Assembly (NCBI GenBank): GCA_964597045.1
Contig: CAZQWE010000003.1
Coordinates: forward strand, 1-64,000
Reading direction: 5' to 3'
Source: UBA9655 sp964597045
Lineage (GTDB): Bacteria > Pseudomonadota > Alphaproteobacteria > UBA9655
DNA length: 64,000 nucleotides
Shown here: piece by piece, positions 33,276-43,100 of the stretch
Layout of the letters: the number at the start of each line of letters is the position of its first letter
Numbering within the stretch: position 1 is the first letter of the stretch
The notes under the pieces: generated by a model
Seen by the model: the letters and a program-made list of their open reading frames with translations, nothing else
Databases searched by the model: none
Told to the model about the DNA's origin: nothing
Translations under genes and position numbers: made by a program

Positions 33276-34814
33276 ATGAGTGATTTTCTCCATTATATCT
33301 ATGAACATCGGTCTCTTCTTTCCGAGAAGGTTTTTGAACATGTCTCTCTTACCTTGGCATCCCTTGTTCTTGCTTTTTCGATTGCCATACCCCTTGGGAT
33401 TTGGATTCGAAATATACCCTATTTTGGAAACTCAGTCCTGAAAGCGGGAAGTATTTCACAAACGATTCCAAGCCTTGCCCTTCTTGCTTTTTTGGTTCCA
33501 TTACTCGGGCTCGGGACAACTCCTACAATTTTTGTTCTTACGTTTTATGCCCTTTATCCTCTCCTTCTTGCGACAAACACAGGCTTAAAAAATGTACCGC
33601 CTGAATGTTTGGAAGCGGCAGATGGCCTCGGTTTTTCCACTTTCAATAAACTCAGGTACGTTGAGTTTCCTCTTGCTCTGCCCTTTATTATATCCGGGCT
33701 TCGTATTGCCACCGCCATGACAATTGGCATTGCAACCATTGCAGCCCTCATTGGTGCGGGGGGCCTGGGAGATTTTATTGTTCAGGGTCTAGCTTTGAAT
33801 GATTCTTCTTTAATATTGCTAGGCGCAATTCCCACAGCTCTACTGGCTCTCTCTTTTGATTTTGGAATTTCTCACCTCGAGAAGAGAATGAGAAACAGAG
33901 AATCCAAGAAATCGAAAGTTCAAAAGGTCCTCTTCATCTTTCTCATGGCCTCACTTCTTGTTGCTGTCACGAAGGATTATATTCTGAAGCCAAAACCTGA
34001 CCTTATTATTGGGAGCAAGAATTTCACTGAACAAAATATTCTTGCTGAAATCATTGCACAACAGATTGAAAAGAAAACAAATTTAAAAGTTGAACGATTG
34101 TTCAATTTAGGAGCAACGGCTATTTTGCATCAAGCGATGGTGAAAGGTGAGATCGATCTTTATCCCGAATATTCAGGGAGTGCATATGTTACGATTCTTA
34201 AGAAAACCGTAAGCGAAAACCAGCCAGATTTAGAGATACTTGAAACTCTAAAGTCAAGTTACAAGAAGGATTTTAATTTCCTTTGGCTTGATCCTTTTGG
34301 CTTTACAAACTCACAGTCTCTTGCGGTCAAACGAGACTTTGCGAGGCTTCATCACCTTTTGACCATGAGTGATCTTGCAAAGGTCTCTCCTCAATTAAAC
34401 CTTGCGGTCCCTCCTGATTATCTTATGCGTCCTGATGGTTTACCTGGTCTTCAAGATAAATATCACTTGAAATTCAAGAAGATAATGCAGGTTGAACCCA
34501 GCTTGATGTATGCCGCAATCGATAATAACCAAGTTGAGGTGATCGCTGCCTTTACAACGGACGGGAAGCTTCTCAAACATGATCTTGTTGTTTTAAAAGA
34601 TGATAAGAAGCTCTATCCTCCTTACTTTGCTTCACTGGTTATTCGAATGCCAGTTGTCGAACGACATCCTGAGATCATCACAGCTCTAACCCCTCTCATC
34701 GGATCCCTAACGAATGACAAGATGATGAAGTTAAATGCGCAGGTTGAAGTTGAAGGAAAAACACCTGCCGAGGTCGCACGTCAATTTTTAAATGAAATTA
34801 ACTATTTACCATAA
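33276..34814 (+). CDS. osmoprotectant ABC transporter permease fused to substrate-binding domain
   Basis: 512 residues. Residues 1-205 are a six-segment permease with the coupling loop PPECLEAADGLGFSTFNKLRYVEFPLALP and AALIGAGGLGDFI. A membrane segment (about 212-230) leads to a binding domain from about 240 (IIGSKNFTEQNILAEIIAQQ, LYPEYSGSAY, AAFTTDGKLLKHDLVVLKDD). This is the OpuCB/OpuCC-type fusion of the quaternary-amine transporter family, expected to import glycine betaine, choline or carnitine. The permease N-terminus is in the cytoplasm and the binding domain in the periplasm. Coupled to the ATPase gene upstream. Confidence 0.92.
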   Translation: MSDFLHYIYEHRSLLSEKVFEHVSLTLASLVLAFSIAIPLGIWIRNIPYFGNSVLKAGSISQTIPSLALLAFLVPLLGLGTTPTIFVLTFYALYPLLLATNTGLKNVPPECLEAADGLGFSTFNKLRYVEFPLALPFIISGLRIATAMTIGIATIAALIGAGGLGDFIVQGLALNDSSLILLGAIPTALLALSFDFGISHLEKRMRNRESKKSKVQKVLFIFLMASLLVAVTKDYILKPKPDLIIGSKNFTEQNILAEIIAQQIEKKTNLKVERLFNLGATAILHQAMVKGEIDLYPEYSGSAYVTILKKTVSENQPDLEILETLKSSYKKDFNFLWLDPFGFTNSQSLAVKRDFARLHHLLTMSDLAKVSPQLNLAVPPDYLMRPDGLPGLQDKYHLKFKKIMQVEPSLMYAAIDNNQVEVIAAFTTDGKLLKHDLVVLKDDKKLYPPYFASLVIRMPVVERHPEIITALTPLIGSLTNDKMMKLNAQVEVEGKTPAEVARQFLNEINYLP

Positions 34815-34826
34815 TCCCCATCGGCG

Positions 34827-34978
34827 TCATCCTCGCGAGTCCACCAGGAGCAACTTTGTTGCGAGGGGGGACGAATGCGGGGATCCAGGACAAAAACTAT
34901 TGCGAAGCAATTATAAGTTTCTTACATCCCTTCGGGATGAGTAAGTGGCCCTGGATCCCCGCATTCGCGAGGATGACA
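34827..34978. repeat. long imperfect palindromic element
   Basis: The outer arms GTCATCCTCGCGA (from about 34831) and CGCGAGGATGACA (to 34978), and the inner arms GAATGCGGGGATCCAGG and CCTGGATCCCCGCATTC, make an interrupted inverted repeat of about 150 bp with an A/T-rich centre. Sequences of this kind (GGATCCAGG...CCTGGATCC with TCATCCTCGCGA ends) occur as dispersed palindromes in several intracellular bacteria, and this one fills the gap after the osmoprotectant operon. No ORF is inside. Confidence 0.8.
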
Positions 34979-35005
34979 CTCCTTGAGGTAAGTATGTGAT
35001 GAATT

Positions 35006-35497
35006 TTAACTAAGGGCTTCTTCTTCCTTGATTTCCGTTTCAATTGAGGAAAGATAAGGATAAAATTCTTTCAAAGCACCCATGACAACAAAATGATAAT
35101 TTTCAATAGTTTCTGCTACTTCTTGATTGGGGCAAGATAAGTACGCTACCTTTCCTTCAGGGGAAATCCTTATGAGTTTTGTCTTCCATAAATCGGCAAA
35201 GGCCGTTGGCCCCAGGATGCTTAAGATAGAACCGCAAATTCTCCGCCAAAGAGGGTCTTGAATTTCTGACATACCTTTCCTTAAAGGTGATAAATTATCG
35301 TTTAACAAAGAATCAGAAAAAGGCTTTTCTCTCAAAATGGAGATTGCTTTTTCATAGATACTGTCTGGATAAGTCGAAATACTTCCTGAAGCAAGAATCC
35401 AATCAAGAGATGGAGTTCCCCCTTCATTTCCTTTGTCCAAAACGGGTTGGGACAAAGATGATTTTAGGTTCGCATTTTTCAACATATCAATCACCAT
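35006..35497 (-). CDS. DnaA domain I-like protein without ATPase domain
   Basis: 163 residues. The C-terminal part (about 85-150: DPLWRRICGSILSILGPTAF, then ADLWKTKLIRI, AYLSCPNQEVAETIENYHFV, MGALKEFYP) aligns by eye with domain I of DnaA (PLW...L...LP...F..W...L....N.L.L.APN.FV...I...Y...I...L..F). The N-terminal 80 residues are not recognised. There is no AAA+ or helix-turn-helix DNA-binding domain, so it cannot initiate replication on its own; domain I binds DnaB helicase and DiaA-type regulators. A 479-bp AT-rich gap lies upstream. The assignment rests on pattern only. Confidence 0.5.
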   Translation of the reverse strand: MVIDMLKNANLKSSLSQPVLDKGNEGGTPSLDWILASGSISTYPDSIYEKAISILREKPFSDSLLNDNLSPLRKGMSEIQDPLWRRICGSILSILGPTAFADLWKTKLIRISPEGKVAYLSCPNQEVAETIENYHFVVMGALKEFYPYLSSIETEIKEEEALS

Positions 35498-35976
35498 TTC
35501 TAATTGTTTGTTTATAAATTTGAGGATTACTCCTCAGCTCTTCTAATAACAACAAAAACAAAATAACTAATTTAATAAAAAACTGAAAAACTATAATCTG
35601 GTTATTAATTTTATACTTGAACCATTACACCACATCATACCAAACAATTTCACTTAGTCAAGAAAAATATTCTAAAAATAGCACGGAAATTTTTTCGTTG
35701 CTATTTTTTCAACTTATTTCATTTAAGCCTTATTTTCTGTTGACTTACACCTCATTATTAAGGATCCAGTTTTGATAATCCTATCCTCACCTGAAATGAG
35801 AAATCAAGACATTTTAAAAAAGAAATAAGATTTTAACACATTGATTTAAAAAGAAATTAAAAGAACTTATAAAATTTAAGCATAAAAATTTTGTCTTGAG
35901 CTACATAAATATTGAATAGCTAATATGCATATTTTTTGATCTTTTTGAATTCACTTGATTTAAACAGGGTTTGATC
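35498..35976. other. 479-bp AT-rich intergenic region
   Basis: No ORF, tRNA or array is visible. Bases are about three quarters A/T with many A- and T-runs. One 10-bp dyad (35674-35683 with 35699-35708) is followed by Ts. I looked for DnaA boxes close to TTATCCACA, because the upstream gene resembles DnaA domain I, and found none. It presumably holds the promoter of the minus-strand gene at 35006-35497 and the end of lolD. Confidence 0.6.
35674..35708 (+). terminator. possible terminator hairpin
   Basis: AAAAATAGCA (35674-35683) pairs with TGCTATTTTT (35699-35708) across a 15-base loop, and T-runs follow on both strands. The stem is mostly A-T and no gene clearly ends nearby, so it is only a candidate. 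Confidence 0.3.
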
Positions 35977-36651
35977 CTATTTAAGATGTCCGTCATGAAG
36001 GGTCAGGATGCGGTCCATCTTTTTGGCGAGGTCCATATTATGAGTGGCTATAAGCGCTGCCAAGTTTTCTTGCCTCACAAGATCAATCAGAACCTCAAAA
36101 ACGGAACTTGATGTATGCTCATCCAAATTGCCCGTTGGTTCATCAGCAAGTAGTATTTTCGGTTTATTCGCAAGCGCTCTCACGATTGCGACACGCTGTT
36201 GTTCACCTCCAGAGAGGCGTGCGGGACGATGACTGGCTCTCTCTAAGACCCCAACCTTTTTCAGAAGCACATCGGCTCGCGTTTTAGATTCTGCATAGGT
36301 TTGTCTTGCTATCATTTGCGGCAATATAATATTTTCTTCCGCATTAAACTCTGGCAGAAGATGATGAAACTGATAAACAAATCCAAGAACATTGAGACGG
36401 ATTTTTGTGCGTTCTGAATCATTTAACTTTGCACATTCAACACCATCAATGATGATCTCTCCCCCATCTGCTTTTTCAAGGAGACCTGCAGTTTGAAGAA
36501 GGGTAGATTTACCGGAACCACTAGGGCCGACAAGGGCGACGATTTCACCTGGCTTTAAGTCAAGGCTAACTTCCTTTAGGACATGGAGAGCTTCCGTTCC
36601 TTGCGTAAATGTTCGTGTCAGACCTTTAAGTGAAAGGATCGGTTTACTCAT
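35977..36651 (-). CDS. lolD: lipoprotein-releasing ABC transporter ATPase
   Basis: 224 residues. ATPase of the LolCDE complex that extracts lipoproteins from the inner membrane for transfer to LolA. Walker A GPSGSGKSTLLQTAGLLEKA, Q-loop FVYQFHHLLPEFNAEENIILPQMI (typical of LolD), signature LSGGEQQRVAIVRAL, Walker B ILLADEPTGNLDEHTS, switch ATHNMDLAKKMD. It overlaps the membrane subunit gene by 8 bp. Confidence 0.96.
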   Translation of the reverse strand: MSKPILSLKGLTRTFTQGTEALHVLKEVSLDLKPGEIVALVGPSGSGKSTLLQTAGLLEKADGGEIIIDGVECAKLNDSERTKIRLNVLGFVYQFHHLLPEFNAEENIILPQMIARQTYAESKTRADVLLKKVGVLERASHRPARLSGGEQQRVAIVRALANKPKILLADEPTGNLDEHTSSSVFEVLIDLVRQENLAALIATHNMDLAKKMDRILTLHDGHLK

Positions 36652-37891
36652 AACGAAGGGCCTCCACCGGATCCAGTCTTGAGGCTCTCCAGGAAGGATA
36701 GAGGGAAGCCAAAAAGGTAAGAACTAAAGAAATGACAACGACTTGAATCACTTCCCACGGGTCAACGCGCGCTGGTAGTTTTGAAAGGAAGTAAATTTCG
36801 GCTCTAAAGAGTTCTGCCCCTGATAAAGATTCAATGAACTTTCGGATGGAATCTATATTCCAGGAAAAGAGAAGTCCTCCCAGAGTTCCCACAAAAGCGC
36901 CTAAAACCCCTATAGATGAACCTGCAATAAAGAACACCCGCATAATCATACCCTTTGTGGCCCCCATGGTCCTCAGGATGGCGATATCCCGTCCCTTATC
37001 CTTCACAAGCATGATTAAGGTTGAAATCACGTTAAAAGAGGCAACGAGAATGATCAGGGTTAAAATGATGAACATCACGTTTCGTTCAACTTTGATGGTG
37101 CTAAAAAATTCCTTGTTAGACTGTTTCCAATCCACAACGCGGGCCTTATGATCTTCAAGGATATTGTATATTTCTGCCTTAAAGACTTCACTCTTCTCAG
37201 GATTATCCGTAAAGGTTTCTATTCCAGAGACACCTTCTCCGAGCTGAAAGAATTTCTGTGCTGTCTCAAGAGGAACAAAGACGAAAGCGGAGTCATATTG
37301 AATAATACCTGCGTCAAAGATACCCCCAATTTCAAAGGTACGGGTTCTTGGCATCGTTCCAAAAGCTGTTTCCGTTCCTTGAGGAGAAAGCAGTGTGAGT
37401 TTATCTCCGACCGTTAGTCCTAGTTTTTCGGCGAGTCTTCTTCCAATAAGGGCAGAGTTTGCCTTATTAAAAAGGCTGAGCCCGCCTTGGATGAGGTTAT
37501 CTGTGACGTTCTTATGATCTTTGAGATCCTCTAAATAGAGACCATGGACCATGACCCCTGAAGCATTTCCATGTGCTGAGCCAATGGCTTGTCCTTCCAC
37601 AATTGGATTTGCTCTTGTAATACCTGGGATTTTCTTAATTTTTTCCGTGAGCTCATCATAGTCAGGCAAAGCACCCGTATTACTGTAAACCGTCAAATGG
37701 CCATTCATGCCTATGATTTTCTCTAGAAGATCATGACGAAAACCATTCATCACGGACATGACGATGATGAGGGCTGCCACGCCTAAGGCTATTCCAAGGA
37801 AGGAAAACCAGGCAGTGACAGATATAAATCCTTCTTGTCTGCGGGCTCTTAAGTATCTGAAGGCGACATATCGCTCAAAGGCTGAAAACAC
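36644..37891 (-). CDS. lolC: lipoprotein-releasing complex membrane subunit (LolC/E)
   Basis: 415 residues, MacB/LolC fold: membrane segment 1 (about 20-45, SVTAWFSFLGIALGVAALIIVMSVMNGF), a periplasmic domain with GRRLAEKLGLTVGDKLTLLSP, and three C-terminal membrane segments with DIAILRTMGATKGMIMRVFFIAGSS and PSWRASRLDPVEALRYE. Only one such subunit gene is present and presumably forms a homodimer (LolF-like), as in many alphaproteobacteria. It is upstream of lolD. Confidence 0.94.
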   Translation of the reverse strand: MFSAFERYVAFRYLRARRQEGFISVTAWFSFLGIALGVAALIIVMSVMNGFRHDLLEKIIGMNGHLTVYSNTGALPDYDELTEKIKKIPGITRANPIVEGQAIGSAHGNASGVMVHGLYLEDLKDHKNVTDNLIQGGLSLFNKANSALIGRRLAEKLGLTVGDKLTLLSPQGTETAFGTMPRTRTFEIGGIFDAGIIQYDSAFVFVPLETAQKFFQLGEGVSGIETFTDNPEKSEVFKAEIYNILEDHKARVVDWKQSNKEFFSTIKVERNVMFIILTLIILVASFNVISTLIMLVKDKGRDIAILRTMGATKGMIMRVFFIAGSSIGVLGAFVGTLGGLLFSWNIDSIRKFIESLSGAELFRAEIYFLSKLPARVDPWEVIQVVVISLVLTFLASLYPSWRASRLDPVEALRYE

Positions 37892-37930
37892 AAGTATCTC
37901 CTCTTACTTCGCCAGATAATAGACTGCTCC

Positions 37931-38235
37931 TTACTTTCCAGCAAATGATTTATTAAGTCTTTCCTGAAAAGAAAAATGATAACGGGTATGCTTGCGTTCT
38001 CCTGTTTTCAAGAGAACACCCATGACAACGAGTTCATGTAAGTCTCTTGTTGCGCTCGCCCGTGACGTTTGTGTGATGCGAATAAAATTTTCGCACTTAA
38101 CCCACCCTTAAAACCTTCAGGTCCTTCTCTGAACATCCGTAGTAAAATCTTTAAGGAACTCGGATTCTAGGTGCTCTAATTTGCGAGAATCGTAAGTAAA
38201 TTCGGCCAATATTTTTGTTGCCAATTCCATTTCAT
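37931..38235 (-). pseudogene. remnant of a Fic family protein (DUF4172 + Fic C-terminal winged helix)
   Basis: Starting at ATG 38235 the minus strand reads MKWNWQQKYWPN, then, after a one-base frameshift, FTYDSRKLEHLESEFLKD: the N-terminal DUF4172 domain of Fic proteins. The next recognisable stretch, LRMFREGPEGFKGGLSAK, and after a second shift FIRITQTSRASATRDLHELV and MGVLLKTGERKHTRYHF, is the C-terminal winged helix of the same family. The catalytic Fic core (HPFxxGNG) between them is deleted. The gene is dead. Fic proteins usually AMPylate targets. It lies between lolC and the DsbA-like gene and is preceded by a palindromic repeat at 38235-38294. Confidence 0.85.
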
Positions 38236-38294
38236 GAGTTATACAAAACCCTCCTATAACTCATAATAATGCATTTTTTGAGTTATAGGGAGGG
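38235..38294 (-). repeat. palindrome plus half-site ahead of the Fic remnant
   Basis: CCCTCCTATAACTCA (38249-38263) faces TGAGTTATAGGGAGGG (38279-38294) across a 15-base spacer: 11 perfectly paired bases plus near-matching ends. A further TGAGTTATA (38235-38243) overlaps the Fic start codon, 44 bp from its direct counterpart at 38279. The layout resembles the operator-like repeats of ATPases B and D. Confidence 0.88.
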
Positions 38295-38314
38295 ATTTTA
38301 TACCTCACACGAGA

Positions 38315-39106
38315 TTAAGACTTAGGTTTATCTGTCGGTATTTTTGTTTCTTTCGGGTAAACAGCCTCTATCCTCTTTCCTAATTCTTCTTCAGTTAGGA
38401 ATCCGGGAACGACAGTTTTCTCACCAATAATCATTGTTGGTGTTCCATTTACACCTATGGCTTTTGCGAGTGCTAAGGTTTGATCAATTTCTTGTTGCAC
38501 TGTTTTTGATTTCATATCCGCTTCAAGTTTTTTCTCATCAATGCCTAATGAGGTTGCTGTCTTAAACAACTGGGTTGTTGTCAAACGCCCATCCGCAGAA
38601 TATATGGCTGTTTGGAGTTGCTCATATTTTCCTTGATTTTTTGCTGCAAGAAGAGCTTTAACGGCTTCTTGTGACTCGTTCCCCATTATAGGGAGTTCTT
38701 TAACGATGACTTTCAGATTCTTATTTTTTGAAAGGTAAGTGATCAGTTCCTTATGAAACTTCTTACAAAACCCGCAGTAAGGATCCATGAAAACAACTAA
38801 GGATTGGGTTCCTGAAGGGTTACCAAGTATAGGGGAGGATGCGTCTTTGAAAATCTTGTCCTTATTTGATTCTACAGCCTTTTCCATACTTGCAAGAGCT
38901 TCTTTCTCTTGCTTTTCCATTCCCGCTTGGATGGATGTCATAATGAGTTCAGGATTCTTGGAAATGTAAGTACTGACAACTTTTTCAATTTCTTGAACTT
39001 GATCCGGTGTAAAACTTGCCAGTTGTGGTTTTGTGGTTGCTTGCACCCCATATGAGAAAGCAAGTGCTGCTGCACAGGTGAGCAAACTAAGGTGGTATTT
39101 ATTCAT
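38315..39106 (-). CDS. DsbA family thiol:disulfide oxidoreductase, exported
   Basis: 263 residues. Signal peptide (about 1-23, ending GVQA), a helical N-terminal region (40-100), then a thioredoxin fold with CGFC in DPYCGFCKKFHKEL and the cis-Pro loop NGTPTMIIG. This is the Com1/DsbA-like type with an extra N-terminal dimerisation region. It should form or isomerise disulfides in the periplasm. The gene is monocistronic with a GGGAGATG ribosome binding region. Confidence 0.9.
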   Translation of the reverse strand: MNKYHLSLLTCAAALAFSYGVQATTKPQLASFTPDQVQEIEKVVSTYISKNPELIMTSIQAGMEKQEKEALASMEKAVESNKDKIFKDASSPILGNPSGTQSLVVFMDPYCGFCKKFHKELITYLSKNKNLKVIVKELPIMGNESQEAVKALLAAKNQGKYEQLQTAIYSADGRLTTTQLFKTATSLGIDEKKLEADMKSKTVQQEIDQTLALAKAIGVNGTPTMIIGEKTVVPGFLTEEELGKRIEAVYPKETKIPTDKPKS

Positions 39107-39232
39107 TGATTCATCTCCCTTTTAGTTAATTATTTGAATATACTCTTTTTTTGGGAAGCCCACAAGGCGTATAACTGAATAATACATTGTAATTTCGTAG
39201 TCAGAGTACGAATTTACAAGGTGGGTTCTTAA

Positions 39233-39652
39233 CTACAACGCCCCAGAGATAGCATCTAGCCCTGCCTGGGCACATTCTCCGTCAAGCTGAGGGTTTGCCC
39301 CACTGATTCCGATGGAGCCAATATGTTCTCCATCCTTGGTGATGATAGGCAGACCTCCCTCAAGAAGTACGATCCCCGGTACTCCTAAGTAAGGTCCCCC
39401 TTCAATGGAATTGTTCCTCTCACTCAAAGCTTTTGTAGAAATAGGAATGGAGGCTGAAGTCATGGCTTTGAGCTGAGCCATCCTAACACTCACAAAGTTA
39501 TTTCCATCCATTCGTCTATAATATTTAAGATTTCCGTGATTATCCATTATAGCCACGACGATCTTCAGCCCTGCTTCAATGGCTTTTGCTTCTGCAGCAT
39601 CGGCCATTTTCTTCGCCATATCCAATGAAAGTGCCTTTGTAGGATAAGTCAT
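39233..39652 (-). CDS. GlcG/HbpS (DUF336) heme-binding-type protein
   Basis: 139 residues of the GlcG/HbpS family: AKKMADAAEAKAIEAGLKIVVAIMDNHGNL, then SVRMAQLKAMTSA, and a C-terminal GGLPIITKDGEHIGSIGISGA. Some relatives bind heme or cobalamin; others are of unknown role. No signal peptide is visible. It overlaps bcp by 4 bp, which hints at an oxidative-stress link. Confidence 0.85.
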   Translation of the reverse strand: MTYPTKALSLDMAKKMADAAEAKAIEAGLKIVVAIMDNHGNLKYYRRMDGNNFVSVRMAQLKAMTSASIPISTKALSERNNSIEGGPYLGVPGIVLLEGGLPIITKDGEHIGSIGISGANPQLDGECAQAGLDAISGAL

Positions 39653-40116
39653 TGATTTCCCCCTGCCGCCGCAAGAACAGCTTCGACGTGGTCAGGAACA
39701 CTCACTTTTCGCCAGATATGAACAACCTTTCCCTTCTCATCAATGAGAAATGTCGATCGTTGAATACCAAAGTATTTCCGTCCATACATGGATTTTTCAA
39801 CCCAAACTTGATATTTTTCACAGACATCACCCGTTGTATCCGAACCTAAAATAAAATTTAAATTTTCCTTTTCTTTAAAATTTGCATGACTTTTGATAGA
39901 GTCTTTAGATATACCAATAATGACTGTATTTAATTTATCAAATTGGGGCTTGTAATCTCTGAAAGAACAAGCTTCTTTAGTACAACCGGATGTGCCATCT
40001 TTAGGATAAAAATAGACGATGACTTTTTTACCACGAAAATCTGAAAGTGATACAACCTTCCCTTCATCAGTGGGAAGGGTAAATGGAGGGGCCTCATGCC
40101 CCAATGAGACTGTCAT
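39649..40116 (-). CDS. bcp: thioredoxin-dependent peroxiredoxin (BCP)
   Basis: 155 residues. Reduces peroxides using thioredoxin. Active-site segment YFYPKDGTSGCTKEACSFRD carries the peroxidatic Cys and the second Cys five residues later, as in E. coli-type atypical 2-Cys BCP. VIGISKDS and the FLIDEKGKVVHIWRKV end are also typical. It is divergent from the AsmA-like gene and coupled to the DUF336 gene. Confidence 0.95.
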   Translation of the reverse strand: MTVSLGHEAPPFTLPTDEGKVVSLSDFRGKKVIVYFYPKDGTSGCTKEACSFRDYKPQFDKLNTVIIGISKDSIKSHANFKEKENLNFILGSDTTGDVCEKYQVWVEKSMYGRKYFGIQRSTFLIDEKGKVVHIWRKVSVPDHVEAVLAAAGGNQ

Positions 40117-40157
40117 ACAGTGCTTCTCTTTCTATTACCAAGGGTGTTTTTGAGCTC

Positions 40158-43100
40158 ATGAAGTTTACGCTAGTCACTCGCATAAGAAAAGCTGTTTTAG
40201 AGAAGAAGTGGTTACGCCTTCTGTTAAAAACCGTTGGGTCCTTATTTACGATTCTCACGGTTTTATTCTTGATCTTATTAGCAAGGCTAGCAATTGGCCC
40301 TATAAATCTTGATTTTTTAACACATGATATTCAGTCAGCTCTTCGTGCTCCTGAGGTTGGACTCAGTGGCTCTATTGAGCATACCCAAATGGTATGGCGG
40401 GATTTCAAACATCCTCTGGAGATTGAGCTCGTTGGAGTAACAATTAGGAAAGATCAAAATCCGAACTGGTTAAAAATTGATCACATAGGCGTTTCCCTTC
40501 GGCTTTATCGACTGCTCATGGGAGAGGTTTCCCTCAAGAACATCAGGATTTATCATCCTCAAATTCTCATTGAAAGAGAAGAGAATGGTGAGTTCTCTCT
40601 TGGATTTGGTGAAAAAACACCGAACCAAGAATTCTCATTAAAGGAACTTGCCCCTCTCCTCGCTTTAGGGGGCGGTTCAAATAAGGCCCTTGGTAAACTC
40701 AACGATTTAAGCCGTATCTCCATCCTTAATGCAGAAGTCATCCTAAAGGATAATGTTGAGGATCTTTTATGGGATTTACCGAAATGTACCCTTGTTCTTA
40801 AAAGAAGGACAAATGGATTCAGAATTGATCTTTCCCTTTATCCCACTGATGACGCAGGATATCTGGCTCTTGGACTTGATCATGCTCTTGAGTCATCTCG
40901 TTTTGATTTTTATGCTAATTTTCATCACATCGCTTTTAAAAAATTAATTAAAAGTGATCGTCCGACCATTGGCTCAGCTTCCTCGGATGACAGTATAATG
41001 GATGAAATTTTGACACTGATCCAGCATTGGGACATCCCTTTAAATGGCAAAGCACATATTGCTCTCATCCCAGAGTCCTTTCAAGTCATTGAAGGTAAAA
41101 TGAATATCGATATTGAAAAGGGTAAGCTTGATTTATCGGTCGCCAATTTACTTCCTCTTCCCGTGAGCTCAGGGAACCTAACGATTGCTATGACGCCACA
41201 AGTCATCGAAGTTAAGAACGCATCCCTTTTATCTGAGGAAATGTTGATCAACTTATCGGGAGTTTTAAAGTCAGACACATCACCAATTGTGCTTTCAAAC
41301 CTATTCGAAAAAAACCAATCTCTTGAGGTACATGGAAAAATTCAAGATCTATTCCTTGATCATCTTTCCGCTCTTTGGCCTCAAAAGATGGCTGAACACG
41401 CGCGAGCTTGGATTACAAAAAATGTGCGGGTGGGCACATTGACCGAAGCCAAATTTGTCCTCAAGGGTCAAGGAAGTGAGAAAGGTCTTGTTATTAATGA
41501 CCTTACGGGAACTCTTAAAGGCGAGAATGCAGAGATTACCTATATTGAAGGGCTGCCACCTGCGAGCCATATAAAGGTCGAATCCACATTCAATCAAAAA
41601 GGCTTTAATATCAAATTGTTAGAAGGAGACGTCAAGGGCGTCAAACTTCAAGAAGGGTATGTATTCATTCGGGATCTTGATACGAATAATGAGTCTCTAT
41701 CTTTAAAAATTCAAGCCAAAGGTCCTTTTTCTGACATGTTAGATGTTCTTGATCATAAACCATTAGAATATGCCTCTTATGGAGGCATTAACCCCCAAAG
41801 GGCAAAAGGAGAGGGGAGCTTTAACCTTCAAATAGGATTTCCCCTTGTACGCGATTTGGCCTTCAAAGACGTTTCCCTTAACCTAAAAGGAAAGCTTGAG
41901 AAAGTTGAAATTGAGCGGGAGATTACCTCAGACCTTACTGCCAAGATTAAAGACGGGAACTTCAGTGTCAATGTGACACAAGACCAAATGATGATCCAAG
42001 GTCAGGGAAACCTCAATCAACTGCCTTCCCAATTATCCTATATTCATGATTTTAAGGATACAAAGCCCTACCAACTCCAAATCATCATTGATACAATCGC
42101 AACATTTGATGATTTCAATCGTTTTGGTTTTGATTACCGGGAATATGGAAAAGGGTCGACGGAAGCCAAATTAACCTTCACATTAGAACATGATAAGAAA
42201 AGTCGACTCATTGTTGACTTAAATACCAAAGGGTCTGTCCTTAACTTTCCTCCCCTTAGGTGGGAGAAGAAGGCAGGAGAGGAAAGTCATATTTCCTTTG
42301 CTCTTGTTTTCAAGGATGGAAAACTTTCAAAGATGAAAGATATTAGTCTCTCCTCACCCACATACACTCTCAAAGGCGATGTTCTTTTTGACGAAAACAA
42401 ATCATGGAAGGCTGTTCATCTTTCTGAATTTAAAGGCCCCTACACGGACACGGAAGTGACTCTTCATCACACACAGGGGAATTCCTATGAGGCCACGTTC
42501 AAAGGTCAAAGTGTCGATGTGGAGCAATTCCTTGAATATGTGAATCAGGGAACAGAAGAAAAGGATCATGAACAAACCGATATCAAACTCCATGCGGATG
42601 TTGAGGAACTTCGGATGGGAGAAGGAAAAGTCTTTAAATCCGTTCATGCGACAGCTGATCTCAGCCTTTTGGGTAAGGATCACACCTGGAACCAGGTTCA
42701 ACTCAGAGCCAAAGCAGGCGAAGGTACCGCCTACAAAGGAGATATGGCCAATGTCTCAGGAGGTATCCTTTTTGATATTAAACCGGGTGATGACAAGACC
42801 CAAACCTTGGAAGTCAGGGCTAATGATGCAGGGCAATTTTTAAAGAATCTCAGTATCTATGATGCCATTCAAGGAGGGTATATAACGATAAAAGCCAAGA
42901 GAAAGATCGGTGAACCCTATCAAGGTGTCTTTAAACTTAAGAACTTCAATGCAACGGAAATTCCTTTGCTCGCTCGATTTGCAGCTCTCCTTTCTCCCAT
43001 GGGGCTTGCGAACCTCTTTTCAGAAAATAAAACCTTGTCCATGGATCGCTTTGAAAGCAATTTTGATTATAGTGATCAAGAAATTATCGTTAAAAATGGT

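Noticed and set aside
35498..35976. Replication origin
   Set aside because: AT-rich and next to a DnaA-domain-I-like gene, but no DnaA boxes or iterons were found.
40083..40157. N-terminal extension of the AsmA-like protein
   Set aside because: It overlaps bcp on the other strand; the basic, membrane-anchored start is at 40158.
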